Source: Gordonia aichiensis NBRC 108223 (GTDB lineage Bacteria; Actinomycetota; Actinomycetes; Mycobacteriales; Mycobacteriaceae). From it: 64,000 nucleotides of DNA. The notes beneath the pieces are model-generated. The model made no database searches. It had not been told where the DNA came from and was given only the letters and a program-made list of their open reading frames with translations. The stretch lies in contig NZ_BANR01000001.1 in assembly GCF_000332975.1 (NCBI RefSeq), forward strand, positions 186,001 through 250,000, read 5' to 3'. Shown here in pieces: positions 45,198-53,824 of this stretch; position 1 is the first letter of the stretch, and the number at the start of each line of letters is the position of its first letter. Position numbers and translations under genes: made by a program.

Positions 45198-45290
45198 ATG
45201 GAGGAAGTCATGCCACGTAGAGGCCAGTATTTCCGACGATCGTCTTCCGTCGATGTAGAACACGTCCTAGTCTTGCGCTATGGCATCTGA
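45198..45290 (+). CDS. Putative small protein between two KstR-type sites
   Basis: A 30-residue frame starts at ATG 45198; translation more probably begins at the internal ATG 45210, which has GGAGG 5 nt upstream, giving MPRRGQYFRRSSSVDVEHVL followed by VLRYGI. It ends at TGA 45288-45290, overlapping the first codons of the acyl-CoA synthetase gene. A perfect KstR-type site precedes it and a second lies inside it. There is no homology evidence; it could be a real regulated peptide or a chance frame. Confidence 0.35.
   Translation: MEEVMPRRGQYFRRSSSVDVEHVLVLRYGI
45256..45269 (+). promoter_or_regulatory. KstR-type operator overlapping the synthetase promoter
   Basis: TAGAACACGTCCTA matches the consensus at seven of eight fixed positions. 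It overlaps the -10 hexamer TAGTCT (45268-45273), which is followed by 6 nt and ATG 45280. Confidence 0.75.
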
Positions 45291-46917
45291 GAACTGTGAC
45301 ACCGAAATCGATCACCTCCGGGGAGCAGCCCATATGGGAGACCTCCTCGTGGCGGCGCTGGCGAAGAACACATCGGGTACGGTGCTCGAGCTCGGCGACA
45401 CAGCGCTCACCGGAGCGCAGATGGCCGCTGAGATCAGTCGGTACGTGCAGGCCTTCGAAGGTCTGGGGTCGGGTACCGGGTCGTCGGTCGGGTTGCTCGC
45501 GCTCAACCGTCCCGAGGTGCTGTTCGTGATCGGGGCAGGCCAGACGCAGGGGTGGCGCCGCACCGCGCTGCACCCACTCGGATCGCTCGACGACCATGCG
45601 TACGTGTTGTCCGACGCAGGGGTGACGACTCTCGTCATCGACCCGGTCCCGATGTTCGTCGAACGTGCTGTCGCGCTGATGGAACGCGTCGACGGTCTCA
45701 AGCAGATCTTCACACTCGGCCCCGTACCAGAAGCACTGTCCGACGTCGGCCGCGACATCGTCGCCGAAGCAGCAGGCTACGACGCGACCGAGCTGACCGC
45801 CGCGGAACTCTCGCCCGACCACATCATGTCGATCACGTACACCGGTGGCACCACCGGCAAACCCAAGGGCGTGATCGGCACCGTGCGCGCGATGACCACG
45901 ATGACGCAGATCCAGCTCTCGGAGTGGGAATGGCCGACGCGGCCGCGATTTCTGATGTGTACGCCGCTGTCGCACGCGGGTGCTGCCTTCTTCCTCCCGA
46001 CGCTCATGAAGGGCGGCTCGATGGTGGTGCTGAGCAAGTTCGACCCGGCCGAGGTACTGCGGACCATTGAGGAGGAGAAGATCAGTGCGACGATGCTCGT
46101 CCCGTCGATGCTCTACGCCCTGATGGACCACCCTGATTCCCGCACGCGCGATCTCTCGTCCTTGGAAACCGTGTATTACGGTGCCTCGCCGATTAATCCG
46201 GTGCGGCTGGCTGAGGCCATCGAACGTTTCGGGCCGATTTTCGCGCAATACTACGGCCAGTCCGAAGCGCCCATGGTCATCAGCTACCTGGCAAAAGACG
46301 AGCACCCGAAGCCGGGCGACGATCCGCGGCGATTGTCGAGTTGCGGCCGACCGTCGTCGTTTCTGCACACGGCCCTGTTGGGACCCGACGACAAGCCGGT
46401 CGCGCAGGGCGAGCCCGGTGAGATCTGTGTTGCCGGACCACTTCTGGCAGCGGGCTACTGGGGGCTGCCGGAACAGACCGCCGAGACCTTCCGCGACGGC
46501 TGGCTGCGTACCGGCGACGTCGCACGCGAAGACGCCGACGGATACTGGTACATCGTCGACCGCACCAAGGACATGATCGTCACCGGTGGCTTCAATGTGT
46601 TCCCGCGTGAGGTGGAAGACGTTGTCGCTGAACATCCGTCGGTCGGTCAGGTCGGAGTCATCGGAGTGCCGCACGAGAAGTGGGGTGAGGCCGTGACGGC
46701 GGTGGTGGTACTGCGCAGCGACGTCGAGGCGAACGATGACGACAGGCAGCGGATTGCCGCGGAGATCCAGTACGCGGTGAAGCAGCGCAAGGGGGCGGTG
46801 CAGTCGCCCAAAGAGGTCATCTTCGCGGAATCGTTGCCGCTGACCGGACTCGGTAAGCCCGACAAGAAGGCACTGCGGGCGCAGTTCTGGGCATCGGCGG
46901 AGCGTGGCGTCGGATAG
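45280..46917 (+). CDS. Acyl-CoA synthetase of the sterol side-chain cluster
   Basis: The 545-residue AMP-forming ligase has the P-loop SITYTGGTTGKPKGVIGTVR, AQYYGQSEAPMVI, GWLRTGDVAREDADGYWYIVDR, TGGFNVFPREVEDV and the C-terminal LTGLGKPDKKALR with the catalytic Lys. It is probably an activating enzyme for a sterol side-chain or short branched acid, since it is preceded by KstR-type operators and converges with a CYP125-like gene. It is clearly distinct from FadD19 at 60677. A leaderless start at 45280 is predicted. Confidence 0.85.
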   Translation: MASENCDTEIDHLRGAAHMGDLLVAALAKNTSGTVLELGDTALTGAQMAAEISRYVQAFEGLGSGTGSSVGLLALNRPEVLFVIGAGQTQGWRRTALHPLGSLDDHAYVLSDAGVTTLVIDPVPMFVERAVALMERVDGLKQIFTLGPVPEALSDVGRDIVAEAAGYDATELTAAELSPDHIMSITYTGGTTGKPKGVIGTVRAMTTMTQIQLSEWEWPTRPRFLMCTPLSHAGAAFFLPTLMKGGSMVVLSKFDPAEVLRTIEEEKISATMLVPSMLYALMDHPDSRTRDLSSLETVYYGASPINPVRLAEAIERFGPIFAQYYGQSEAPMVISYLAKDEHPKPGDDPRRLSSCGRPSSFLHTALLGPDDKPVAQGEPGEICVAGPLLAAGYWGLPEQTAETFRDGWLRTGDVAREDADGYWYIVDRTKDMIVTGGFNVFPREVEDVVAEHPSVGQVGVIGVPHEKWGEAVTAVVVLRSDVEANDDDRQRIAAEIQYAVKQRKGAVQSPKEVIFAESLPLTGLGKPDKKALRAQFWASAERGVG

Positions 46918-46941
46918 GTGACACCGCGGGGCGGCGTCCGG

Positions 46942-48231
46942 TCAGTGCGCGACCGGGCAGCCCCCGCCGGTGAGCCCCGCTGATGCCGCGCCGTAGCGCA
47001 CCGGGAACTCTTTCACCCCGTTGAGCCAGCCGGACCGTACGCGACGGAGTTCACCGATCTTCTCGATATCGGGCAGTACGTCGGCGATGGCGTTGAGAAT
47101 CAGATTCAGTTCCAGGCGTGCGAGATTGGCGCCGATGCAGAAGTGTGCTCCGTTGCCGCCGAATGCCAGGTGCGGATTGGGATCCCGCAGGATGTTGAAC
47201 GTGAACGGGTCGTCGAAGACGTCCTCGTCGTAGTTCGCCGATCCGTAGAACAGTCCGACACGTTGGCCTGCCGCGATGTCGACGCCTGCGATGGTCGTAT
47301 CGACCTTGGCCGTTCGCTGGAAGGCGTTGACCGGACTCGAGAATCGCAATACCTCGTCGACGGTGGTCCGCGGGCGCTCTGATTTGTAGAGCTCCCACTG
47401 GTCCGGAGTGGACAGGAAGGCATTCATTCCGTGGCTGGTCGCGTTGCGCGTCGTCTCATTCCCCGCTGTGATCAGCAGGATGACGAAGAAGCCGAACTCG
47501 ATGTCGGACAACGAATCACCATCGATGTCAGCTTCGACGAGGGTCGTCACGATGTCGTCGGTGGGATTGCGACGACGCTCCTCGGCCATGGTGTACGCGT
47601 AGCCGAGGAGTTCGGCATTGGCCATCGCCGGATCGATCGTGTGGTCGGGATCGTCGCTGTTGATGATCGCGTCGACGAGTTCGTGGATGCGTGGGCGGTC
47701 GGCTGTCGGCACACCGATCAGATCCAGGATTGCCTGCAGGGGTAAGTGGATGGACACGTCGTCGACGAAGTTACCCGTGTCCTTGGCGGCCGCCGCCTCG
47801 ACGATCTCACGCGCGGACTCACGCAGGTTCTCTTCCAGTGAGCCGACTGCCTTGGGAGTGAACAGGCGCGACACGATCTTGCGTAGACGGGTGTGCTCGG
47901 GCGGATCATGGTTGATGAGAAGGGCTTTGGTGAACTCGATCTGGTCGGGCGTGATGTAGTCGGGGAGTCGGATCACCGCGCCCTTGGCGTTCGCCGACCA
48001 CACCTGATTGTTCTTCGAGATCTCGCGAACATCCTTGTGTCGTGAGATGACCCAGTAACCGCCGTCGGTGAATCCGGATGTGCCGATGGGCTGTTCATTC
48101 CACCAGACGGGCGCAGTCTTTCGTAGGTGGGCGAACTCGCTCACGGGCAAACCGGCCTCGAGCACATCGGGGTTCGTGAAATCGAAGCCCTTGCCGAACG
48201 GGCATGCGGCGTCGGTGGTGATGGCTGTCAT
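46942..48231 (-). CDS. Cytochrome P450, CYP125-like sterol C26(27)-hydroxylase (copy 1)
   Basis: The 429-residue P450 has the I-helix oxygen motif ITAGNETTRNATSHGMNAF, the ExxR region DEVLRFSSPVNAFQRTA and the heme loop FGGNGAHFCIGANLARLE. Segments such as LPVSEFAHLRKTAPVWWNEQ and GWLNGVKEFPV point to CYP125, which oxidises the sterol side-chain terminus to the C26 alcohol and acid. It ends CPVAH, as M. tuberculosis CYP125 does. TATGGT 6 nt before ATG 48231 suggests a leaderless start. No KstR core is visible upstream; a different inverted repeat is shared with the divergent TetR gene. Confidence 0.88.
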   Translation of the reverse strand: MTAITTDAACPFGKGFDFTNPDVLEAGLPVSEFAHLRKTAPVWWNEQPIGTSGFTDGGYWVISRHKDVREISKNNQVWSANAKGAVIRLPDYITPDQIEFTKALLINHDPPEHTRLRKIVSRLFTPKAVGSLEENLRESAREIVEAAAAKDTGNFVDDVSIHLPLQAILDLIGVPTADRPRIHELVDAIINSDDPDHTIDPAMANAELLGYAYTMAEERRRNPTDDIVTTLVEADIDGDSLSDIEFGFFVILLITAGNETTRNATSHGMNAFLSTPDQWELYKSERPRTTVDEVLRFSSPVNAFQRTAKVDTTIAGVDIAAGQRVGLFYGSANYDEDVFDDPFTFNILRDPNPHLAFGGNGAHFCIGANLARLELNLILNAIADVLPDIEKIGELRRVRSGWLNGVKEFPVRYGAASAGLTGGGCPVAH

Positions 48232-48238
48232 GGCACCA

Positions 48239-48265
48239 CCATACATCCATTGTCTATGTGTATGG
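48239..48265 (+). promoter_or_regulatory. Inverted repeat between CYP125-like gene and TetR gene
   Basis: CCATACA (48239-48245) and TGTATGG (48259-48265) form 7-bp arms spaced by 13 bp. It overlaps the predicted -10 of the P450 gene and lies about 90 bp before the divergent TetR gene, so it is a candidate operator for that TetR protein. Confidence 0.5.
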
Positions 48266-48352
48266 TCGAGATTGCGCAGACGTGGTGAGTGTGTGGCGTC
48301 GTGATACCGTCTGCCCAGATAGGAGCCGGTGCGGGAAAGGTGGTCGCTGCAA

Positions 48353-48973
48353 ATGCGTACACACGGCTGGGCAGGGAGTGTCCCGGTCGACGACGCGGAG
48401 GCCACGGCGCGCATCCTCGCTGCCGCACGGTCGGCGATCGACGAACACGGTGTCTCGACGACGATCAGCGATGTCGCACGCACTCTCGGAGTCACCCGCC
48501 AGACCGTGTACCGCTATTTCCCCAGCACCGAGGCGTTGCTGCAGGCGACTGCCTTCGACGCCGTCGGCGACTTCCTCGAGCGGATAGCAGCCCGCGTCAA
48601 GGGAATCGGTGAGCCTGATGCCGCGGTTGTCGAGGGGATCGATGTGGTACTCGAGGAGTTGCCCAACGACCGTTACGTCGGTGTGCTGTTCAGTGCGGAC
48701 AACATGAGCATGTTCGCGGTGGGAGAGGTGACGTCGGAGGTCGGTCGGGGTTTCGCGCGGTCGATGGTCGAGCGCATGGACGTCGACTGGGCTACGCGGG
48801 GCTATGGGCCCGCAGAGTTGGATGTCATCGTCGAAATCGTCCTGCGCACACTGCAGTCGATGGTGATCGACCACGGTGCGGGACGTTCGCAAGTCCAGCG
48901 GCGTGCATTTCTCGATGCCTGGGTCGGCGCGGCGGTCCGCGCATTACCGTCGCGGGCCGAACTGCCGCGCTGA
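48353..48973 (+). CDS. TetR-family transcriptional regulator
   Basis: The 206-residue protein has a TetR N-terminal HTH (ILAAARSAIDEHGVSTTISDVARTLGVTRQTVYRYFPSTE cut here only to show position, residues about 20-59). Its C-terminal domain is unrelated to KstR or KstR2. GAAAGG lies upstream of ATG 48353. Divergence from the CYP125-like gene, and the shared inverted repeat, suggest it controls that P450 and itself. The ligand is unknown. Confidence 0.85.
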   Translation: MRTHGWAGSVPVDDAEATARILAAARSAIDEHGVSTTISDVARTLGVTRQTVYRYFPSTEALLQATAFDAVGDFLERIAARVKGIGEPDAAVVEGIDVVLEELPNDRYVGVLFSADNMSMFAVGEVTSEVGRGFARSMVERMDVDWATRGYGPAELDVIVEIVLRTLQSMVIDHGAGRSQVQRRAFLDAWVGAAVRALPSRAELPR

Positions 48974-48981
48974 CGAGGCGA

Positions 48982-49467
48982 TCACCCCGTGCGCGGACGG
49001 CAGATCACCACCGGGATGGTGCGGTCGGTCCACGCCTGGTAGGTGTCGAAGTCGGCGTACAACTCGATCAGTCGGGGCCAGAGCCGGGTCCGCTCGTCCT
49101 CGGTCGCGACGTGTGCCGTGTAGGCGGCTACCTCCGAGCCGATCTGGATCGTTATATCGGGGTTGACCCGCAGATTGAGATACCACGCGGGGTTCGACGG
49201 TAAACCGCCCTGCGAGGCGACGACGACAATCGTGTCGGCGTCGCGGAGGTAGAGCAGTGGCACCGTACGCGGTTGCCCGGACTTACGTCCGGTCGTGGTC
49301 AACAGGCAGACGTCGACAGGTTTGCGCAGTGCCGCCCCGACCCGCCAGGTCCTGCCGAGGCGACCGCCGGTGAGCTTGTACAGCGAGGTGTTGACGCGTG
49401 AACCCAGCTTGATCGCTTTCGCGACCACTGGAGAATCAAGCTGTGCCGGGCGGTTCTCAGCCTTCAT
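48982..49467 (-). CDS. Deazaflavin (F420)-dependent nitroreductase/quinone reductase, Ddn family
   Basis: The 161-residue protein closely resembles M. tuberculosis Ddn (Rv3547): KPVDVCLLTTTGRKSGQPRTVPLLYL, VVVASQGGLPSNPAWYLNLRVNP and YQAWTDRTIPVVICRP. Ddn-type enzymes use F420H2 to reduce quinones and can reduce nitroimidazoles. It lies 31 bp downstream of fadA5 on the same strand, and Ddn also neighbours FadA5 in M. tuberculosis, so the pairing is conserved. Confidence 0.9.
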   Translation of the reverse strand: MKAENRPAQLDSPVVAKAIKLGSRVNTSLYKLTGGRLGRTWRVGAALRKPVDVCLLTTTGRKSGQPRTVPLLYLRDADTIVVVASQGGLPSNPAWYLNLRVNPDITIQIGSEVAAYTAHVATEDERTRLWPRLIELYADFDTYQAWTDRTIPVVICRPRTG

Positions 49468-49498
49468 GTGCGTGGCTCCTCAGCCGGTTCGGCAACGT

Positions 49499-50788
<1,290 letters not shown>

Positions 50789-50872
50789 CTACGTGCGCAC
50801 GGAGCGGCGTGATTAGCTCGGACGGTTGGTTCGGGAGGCGTCGGAGCTCGACGCACAGAGGAAGGGCGTGAT

Positions 50873-51439
50873 GTGAAGGACTGGATCTACTCGATTCTCA
50901 CCACTGTCTTGGGCGTCGTGTTGCTCGCGCTCGGGATCTCGGGGCTCAGCTCGACGGATGTCACCTGCGGCGGGCAGACGATGAGTTCGGGTGATCGGTG
51001 CGTCGAGATGAAGAGCGGTAGGGAAACCGACTTGGAGCAGACGCGATCGGAGAATCGGACGGGGAACTACTCCATGCTCGGAGGCGGGGCCGCGGCCCTG
51101 ATCGGTGGCGGAATCTGGATTGCTGTGAACGCGAGGCGGACGGGACGACGTCGTGCCAACGGCGGTCCGCACCCAGCGACCGTTATCGGCGCGGGCATCC
51201 CACCGCAACCGTATCCGCAGGCGGGGCAACCCCACTCGCCGCACTATCCCCAACAGCCCGGGCAGTACCCGCAAGCGGGAAAGCCTCGTCCATCGCAGTA
51301 TCCGCACCACCAGCCGTATGTGGGCCACCCGCAGTCGTCGCCGCGGGGTCCGTCGTCCGGGTATGGCGGCGGTCCGTCGCCACTCGGCGCGCAGCCGCCG
51401 GCTCCCGGTGCGCCGCCGAAGATCGACTATCGGAAGTAG
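50873..51439 (+). CDS. Two-TM membrane protein with Pro/Gln/Tyr-rich tail
   Basis: The 188-residue protein has hydrophobic segments at about residues 7-25 and 68-85. A short loop with two Cys separates them, and the last 95 residues are a Pro/Gln/Tyr/Gly-rich cytoplasmic or surface tail (QPYPQAG, HYPQQPGQYPQAG). The layout resembles many actinobacterial envelope proteins of unknown role. GTG 50873 is used. No KstR-type site precedes it; it lies between fadA5 and the second P450 gene. Confidence 0.6.
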   Translation: MKDWIYSILTTVLGVVLLALGISGLSSTDVTCGGQTMSSGDRCVEMKSGRETDLEQTRSENRTGNYSMLGGGAAALIGGGIWIAVNARRTGRRRANGGPHPATVIGAGIPPQPYPQAGQPHSPHYPQQPGQYPQAGKPRPSQYPHHQPYVGHPQSSPRGPSSGYGGGPSPLGAQPPAPGAPPKIDYRK

Positions 51440-51453
51440 CTTCGACGGAAAAG

Positions 51454-51467
51454 TAGAACGAGTTCCT
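51454..51467 (+). promoter_or_regulatory. KstR-type operator upstream of the second CYP125-like gene
   Basis: TAGAACGAGTTCCT matches TnnAACnnGTTnnA at seven of eight fixed positions. It lies 97 bp before the P450 start. Confidence 0.7.
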
Positions 51468-51504
51468 GTTTTGACGCGATAGTGTGTGTACAGTGAGCGC
51501 TAGT

Positions 51505-51528
51505 GAGACGTGAACACGTTCGCGTCTC
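51505..51528 (+). promoter_or_regulatory. 24-bp inverted repeat with AACnnGTT core
   Basis: GAGACGTGAAC, AC, GTTCGCGTCTC form a near-perfect palindrome with one mismatched pair, centred on AACACGTT. It lies in the leader of the P450 gene, 36 bp before its GTG. It may be a second operator or an mRNA hairpin. Confidence 0.5.
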
Positions 51529-51563
51529 TGGTTGCACAACGCTGAGAACAGGGTGGTATTTTC

Positions 51564-52856
51564 GTGATCCAGACCGACGGCGTGGGGGCCGACCAGACGT
51601 CATCCTCACCAACAGCATCATGTCCCTTCATGCATCAGGAGGGGTGGGATTTCACCAATCCCGACCTGCTCGAGAAGGGCATCCCTGTCGCCGAATTCGC
51701 GGCGCTGCGCAAGACCGCCCCGGTGTGGTGGAACGCCCAGCTCCCCGGTAAAGGCGGCGGATTCCACGACGGGGGATACTGGGTCGTCTCGAAGCACGCG
51801 CACGTCCGCGAGATCTCGAAGAACAACGAGGACTGGGCGACGTCGACCAACGGTGTCATCATGCGTTTCGACGACGAGATGACGCAGGACCAACTCGATG
51901 TCACCAAGGCGCTGCTGATCAATCACGACCCGCCGGAGCACACGCGCCTGCGGAAGGTGATCTCGAAGGCGTTCACACCGCGCGCGGTGCAGGCACTCGA
52001 AGAGAAGCTCGACGACGCGGCTCGCGCCATCGTGCGGCAGGCGGCAGACAAGGGCACCGGCGACTTCGTGCACGATGTCGCCGTCGACCTCCCGCTCCTC
52101 GCGATCGCCGATCTGCTCGGTGTTCCCGAGACCGATCGCACGAAGTTGTTCGAGTGGTCGAACAACATGATGAACTACGACGACCCGGAGTTCGCTGCGG
52201 TCGATCCGCAGATGGCCTCGGCCGAGATCCTCGGCTATGGCTACAACATGGCAGAAGAGCGTCGGAAATGCCCTGTCGACGACATCGTCAGCACGCTGGT
52301 CAACGCCGACATCGACGGCCAGCACCTCGATGAGGCCGAGTTCGGATTCTTCTTCATCCTGCTCACCGTCGCCGGGAACGAGACAACGCGCAACGCGATC
52401 AGCCACGGCATGAACGCCTTCCTCGAACATCCAGATCAGTGGGAGTTGTTCAAGTCGCAGAGGCCCGCGACCGCGGTCGACGAGATCGTCCGCTGGGCGA
52501 CGCCGGTGAACTGCTTCCAGCGCACCGCCAAGCGCGATACCCAGGTGGGCGGCGTCGACATCAAGCAGGGAGAGCGCGTCGGACTGTTCTACGGTTCGGC
52601 CAACTACGACGAGGATGTGTTCGACGATCCGTTCTCGTTCAACATCCTGCGCGATCCCAACCCGCACGTCGGATTCGGCGGCAATGGCGCGCACTTCTGT
52701 GTCGGCGCCAATCTCGCCCGCATGGAGATCAACCTGATGTTCAATGCCATCGCCGATCTCGTTCCCGACATCTCGCGGCTGAACGAACCACGCAGACTCC
52801 GGCACGGGTGGATCAACGGAGTGAAGGAACTGCAGGTCGACTACGGAACGCGTTGA
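51564..52856 (+). CDS. cyp125: Cytochrome P450, CYP125-like sterol C26(27)-hydroxylase (copy 2)
   Basis: The 430-residue P450 is the closer of the two to M. tuberculosis CYP125: LRKTAPVWWNAQLPGKGGGF, VAGNETTRNAISHGMNAFLE, DEIVRWATPVNCFQRTAKRD and NPHVGFGGNGAHFCVGANLA. It would hydroxylate and oxidise the sterol side-chain terminus. It lacks the CPVAH tail and has Cys-Pro-Phe near the N-terminus instead. GTG 51564 has GGGTGG upstream. A KstR-type site precedes it, and a SnoaL-like gene follows 3 bp after its stop. Confidence 0.9.
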   Translation: MIQTDGVGADQTSSSPTASCPFMHQEGWDFTNPDLLEKGIPVAEFAALRKTAPVWWNAQLPGKGGGFHDGGYWVVSKHAHVREISKNNEDWATSTNGVIMRFDDEMTQDQLDVTKALLINHDPPEHTRLRKVISKAFTPRAVQALEEKLDDAARAIVRQAADKGTGDFVHDVAVDLPLLAIADLLGVPETDRTKLFEWSNNMMNYDDPEFAAVDPQMASAEILGYGYNMAEERRKCPVDDIVSTLVNADIDGQHLDEAEFGFFFILLTVAGNETTRNAISHGMNAFLEHPDQWELFKSQRPATAVDEIVRWATPVNCFQRTAKRDTQVGGVDIKQGERVGLFYGSANYDEDVFDDPFSFNILRDPNPHVGFGGNGAHFCVGANLARMEINLMFNAIADLVPDISRLNEPRRLRHGWINGVKELQVDYGTR

Positions 52857-52859
52857 TCG

Positions 52860-53321
52860 ATGAGCACTGCCGCCCAACAGGATTCGAGTCAACCCGCATA
52901 CCTGGGGATCGACCGGGAGAACCACCCCGCCGTCGTGGCGGGTCGCCGATCGCGGGAGGCGGTCGCGGCTCGGGACAAGCAGGCGTGGCTTGACAACTTC
53001 GCGCCGGATGCGAAGGTCGAGGATCCGGTCGGACCGTCGATGTTCGACGAACGAGGGGTTGGATTCCAAGGCCGAGAACGTATCTCGCAGTTCTGGGATC
53101 TGTCGATCGGGACCACGGAGAGTATCGAGTTCGTCTTCGACGACGAGATCATCTGCGGCAACGAGGTCGCCTACGTCGGAAAGATCGTGACGCACATCGC
53201 GGGCCACGTGTCGGAGGCGCACGGCGTGTTCACCTATCGGGCTGATGACAACGGCAAGCTCTCGGCATTGCGTGCGTTCTGGGAGGTCGAGAAGACGATC
53301 AACTCTGTGCGGCCTGCCTGA
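52860..53321 (+). CDS. SnoaL/ketosteroid-isomerase-like protein
   Basis: The 153-residue protein has an NTF2-type cone fold typical of SnoaL-like isomerases: SREAVAARDKQAWLDNFAPDAKVEDPVGPS, GFQGRERISQFWD and AYVGKIVTHIAGHVSEAHGVFTYR. Asp residues in the first segment sit where such enzymes keep their catalytic acid, but activity is not proven. It starts 3 bp after the P450 stop, so the two are cotranscribed and probably act on the same sterol intermediates. Confidence 0.78.
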   Translation: MSTAAQQDSSQPAYLGIDRENHPAVVAGRRSREAVAARDKQAWLDNFAPDAKVEDPVGPSMFDERGVGFQGRERISQFWDLSIGTTESIEFVFDDEIICGNEVAYVGKIVTHIAGHVSEAHGVFTYRADDNGKLSALRAFWEVEKTINSVRPA

Positions 53322-53358
53322 CTGGCCAATGCCGGGCGCGGTGATACTGCGATGTCGG

Positions 53359-53427
53359 ACCCCACCTGATCTGTGACCCTGCACCTTCTGCACTGCTGAA
53401 GGTAGCTGGACACAGATCAGGTGGGGT
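53359..53427. repeat. Long hairpin A: 17-bp perfect inverted repeat
   Basis: ACCCCACCTGATCTGTG (53359-53375) is perfectly complementary to 53411-53427. The 35-nt loop itself contains ACCTTC and GAAGGT. It may serve as terminator for the P450/SnoaL operon, but related sequence recurs at hairpin B. Confidence 0.8.
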
Positions 53428-53469
53428 TTGTCGCTGTGACCGGCTGCGGTTGGCGCTGGTTGCCGCACC

Positions 53470-53690
53470 GGCGGGCGCCGGCCGGGAGACAACGTCACCG
53501 TGTGGCCGTCGGCCTCACCACACAACCGCGCGTCGCGCCAGTACAGGTCGACGCGGGTTCCCGTCTGCGTCGACGATGTCGACCTGTAGCTCGGGCGCCG
53601 GAACCCCCGCATCGATCAACTCGACCCGGCTACGCGTCTCGAGCACCGACTCCGTCTGTTCTCGAAAGAACCTCACCTCGATCGACGCAG
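53470..53690 (-). pseudogene. Remnant of a DUF559-type endonuclease-like gene
   Basis: On the minus strand one frame reads ESVLETRSRVELIDAGVPAP and then ELQVDIVDADGN; after a one-base shift another frame continues TRVDLYWRDARLCGEADGH. Joined, this resembles the N-terminal half of DUF559 (very-short-patch-repair-like) proteins, which carry ETRxR...L..AGLP.P...V and RVDL.W....L..E.DG. No start codon or C-terminal half remains. It lies between hairpins A and B. Confidence 0.55.
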
Positions 53691-53692
53691 CT

Positions 53693-53751
53693 ACCTCATC
53701 GGTGCGCAGCTACCTTCGGCAGTGCACAAGGTGATTGTGCACAGATGAGGT
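53693..53751. repeat. Hairpin B, related to hairpin A
   Basis: ACCTCATCGGTGCGCA (53693-53708) pairs with 53736-53751 at 14 of 16 positions. Its loop, GCTACCTTCGGCAGTGCAC, is nearly the reverse complement of the hairpin A loop, and the right arms of both share CACAGATNAGGTGGG. The two are copies of one palindromic element. Confidence 0.65.
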
Positions 53752-53824
53752 GGGCCGAATGCGGTTACACAGACGAGGTGTGCCCGGATGAGGCGGCACA
53801 CTGTGAGAGAAGCGAGCCGCCGGG

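Noticed and set aside
51618-53612. 664-codon minus-strand frame
   Set aside because: Mostly antisense to the P450 and SnoaL genes. Only its first part, about 53470-53560, has meaning, as a piece of the DUF559 remnant.
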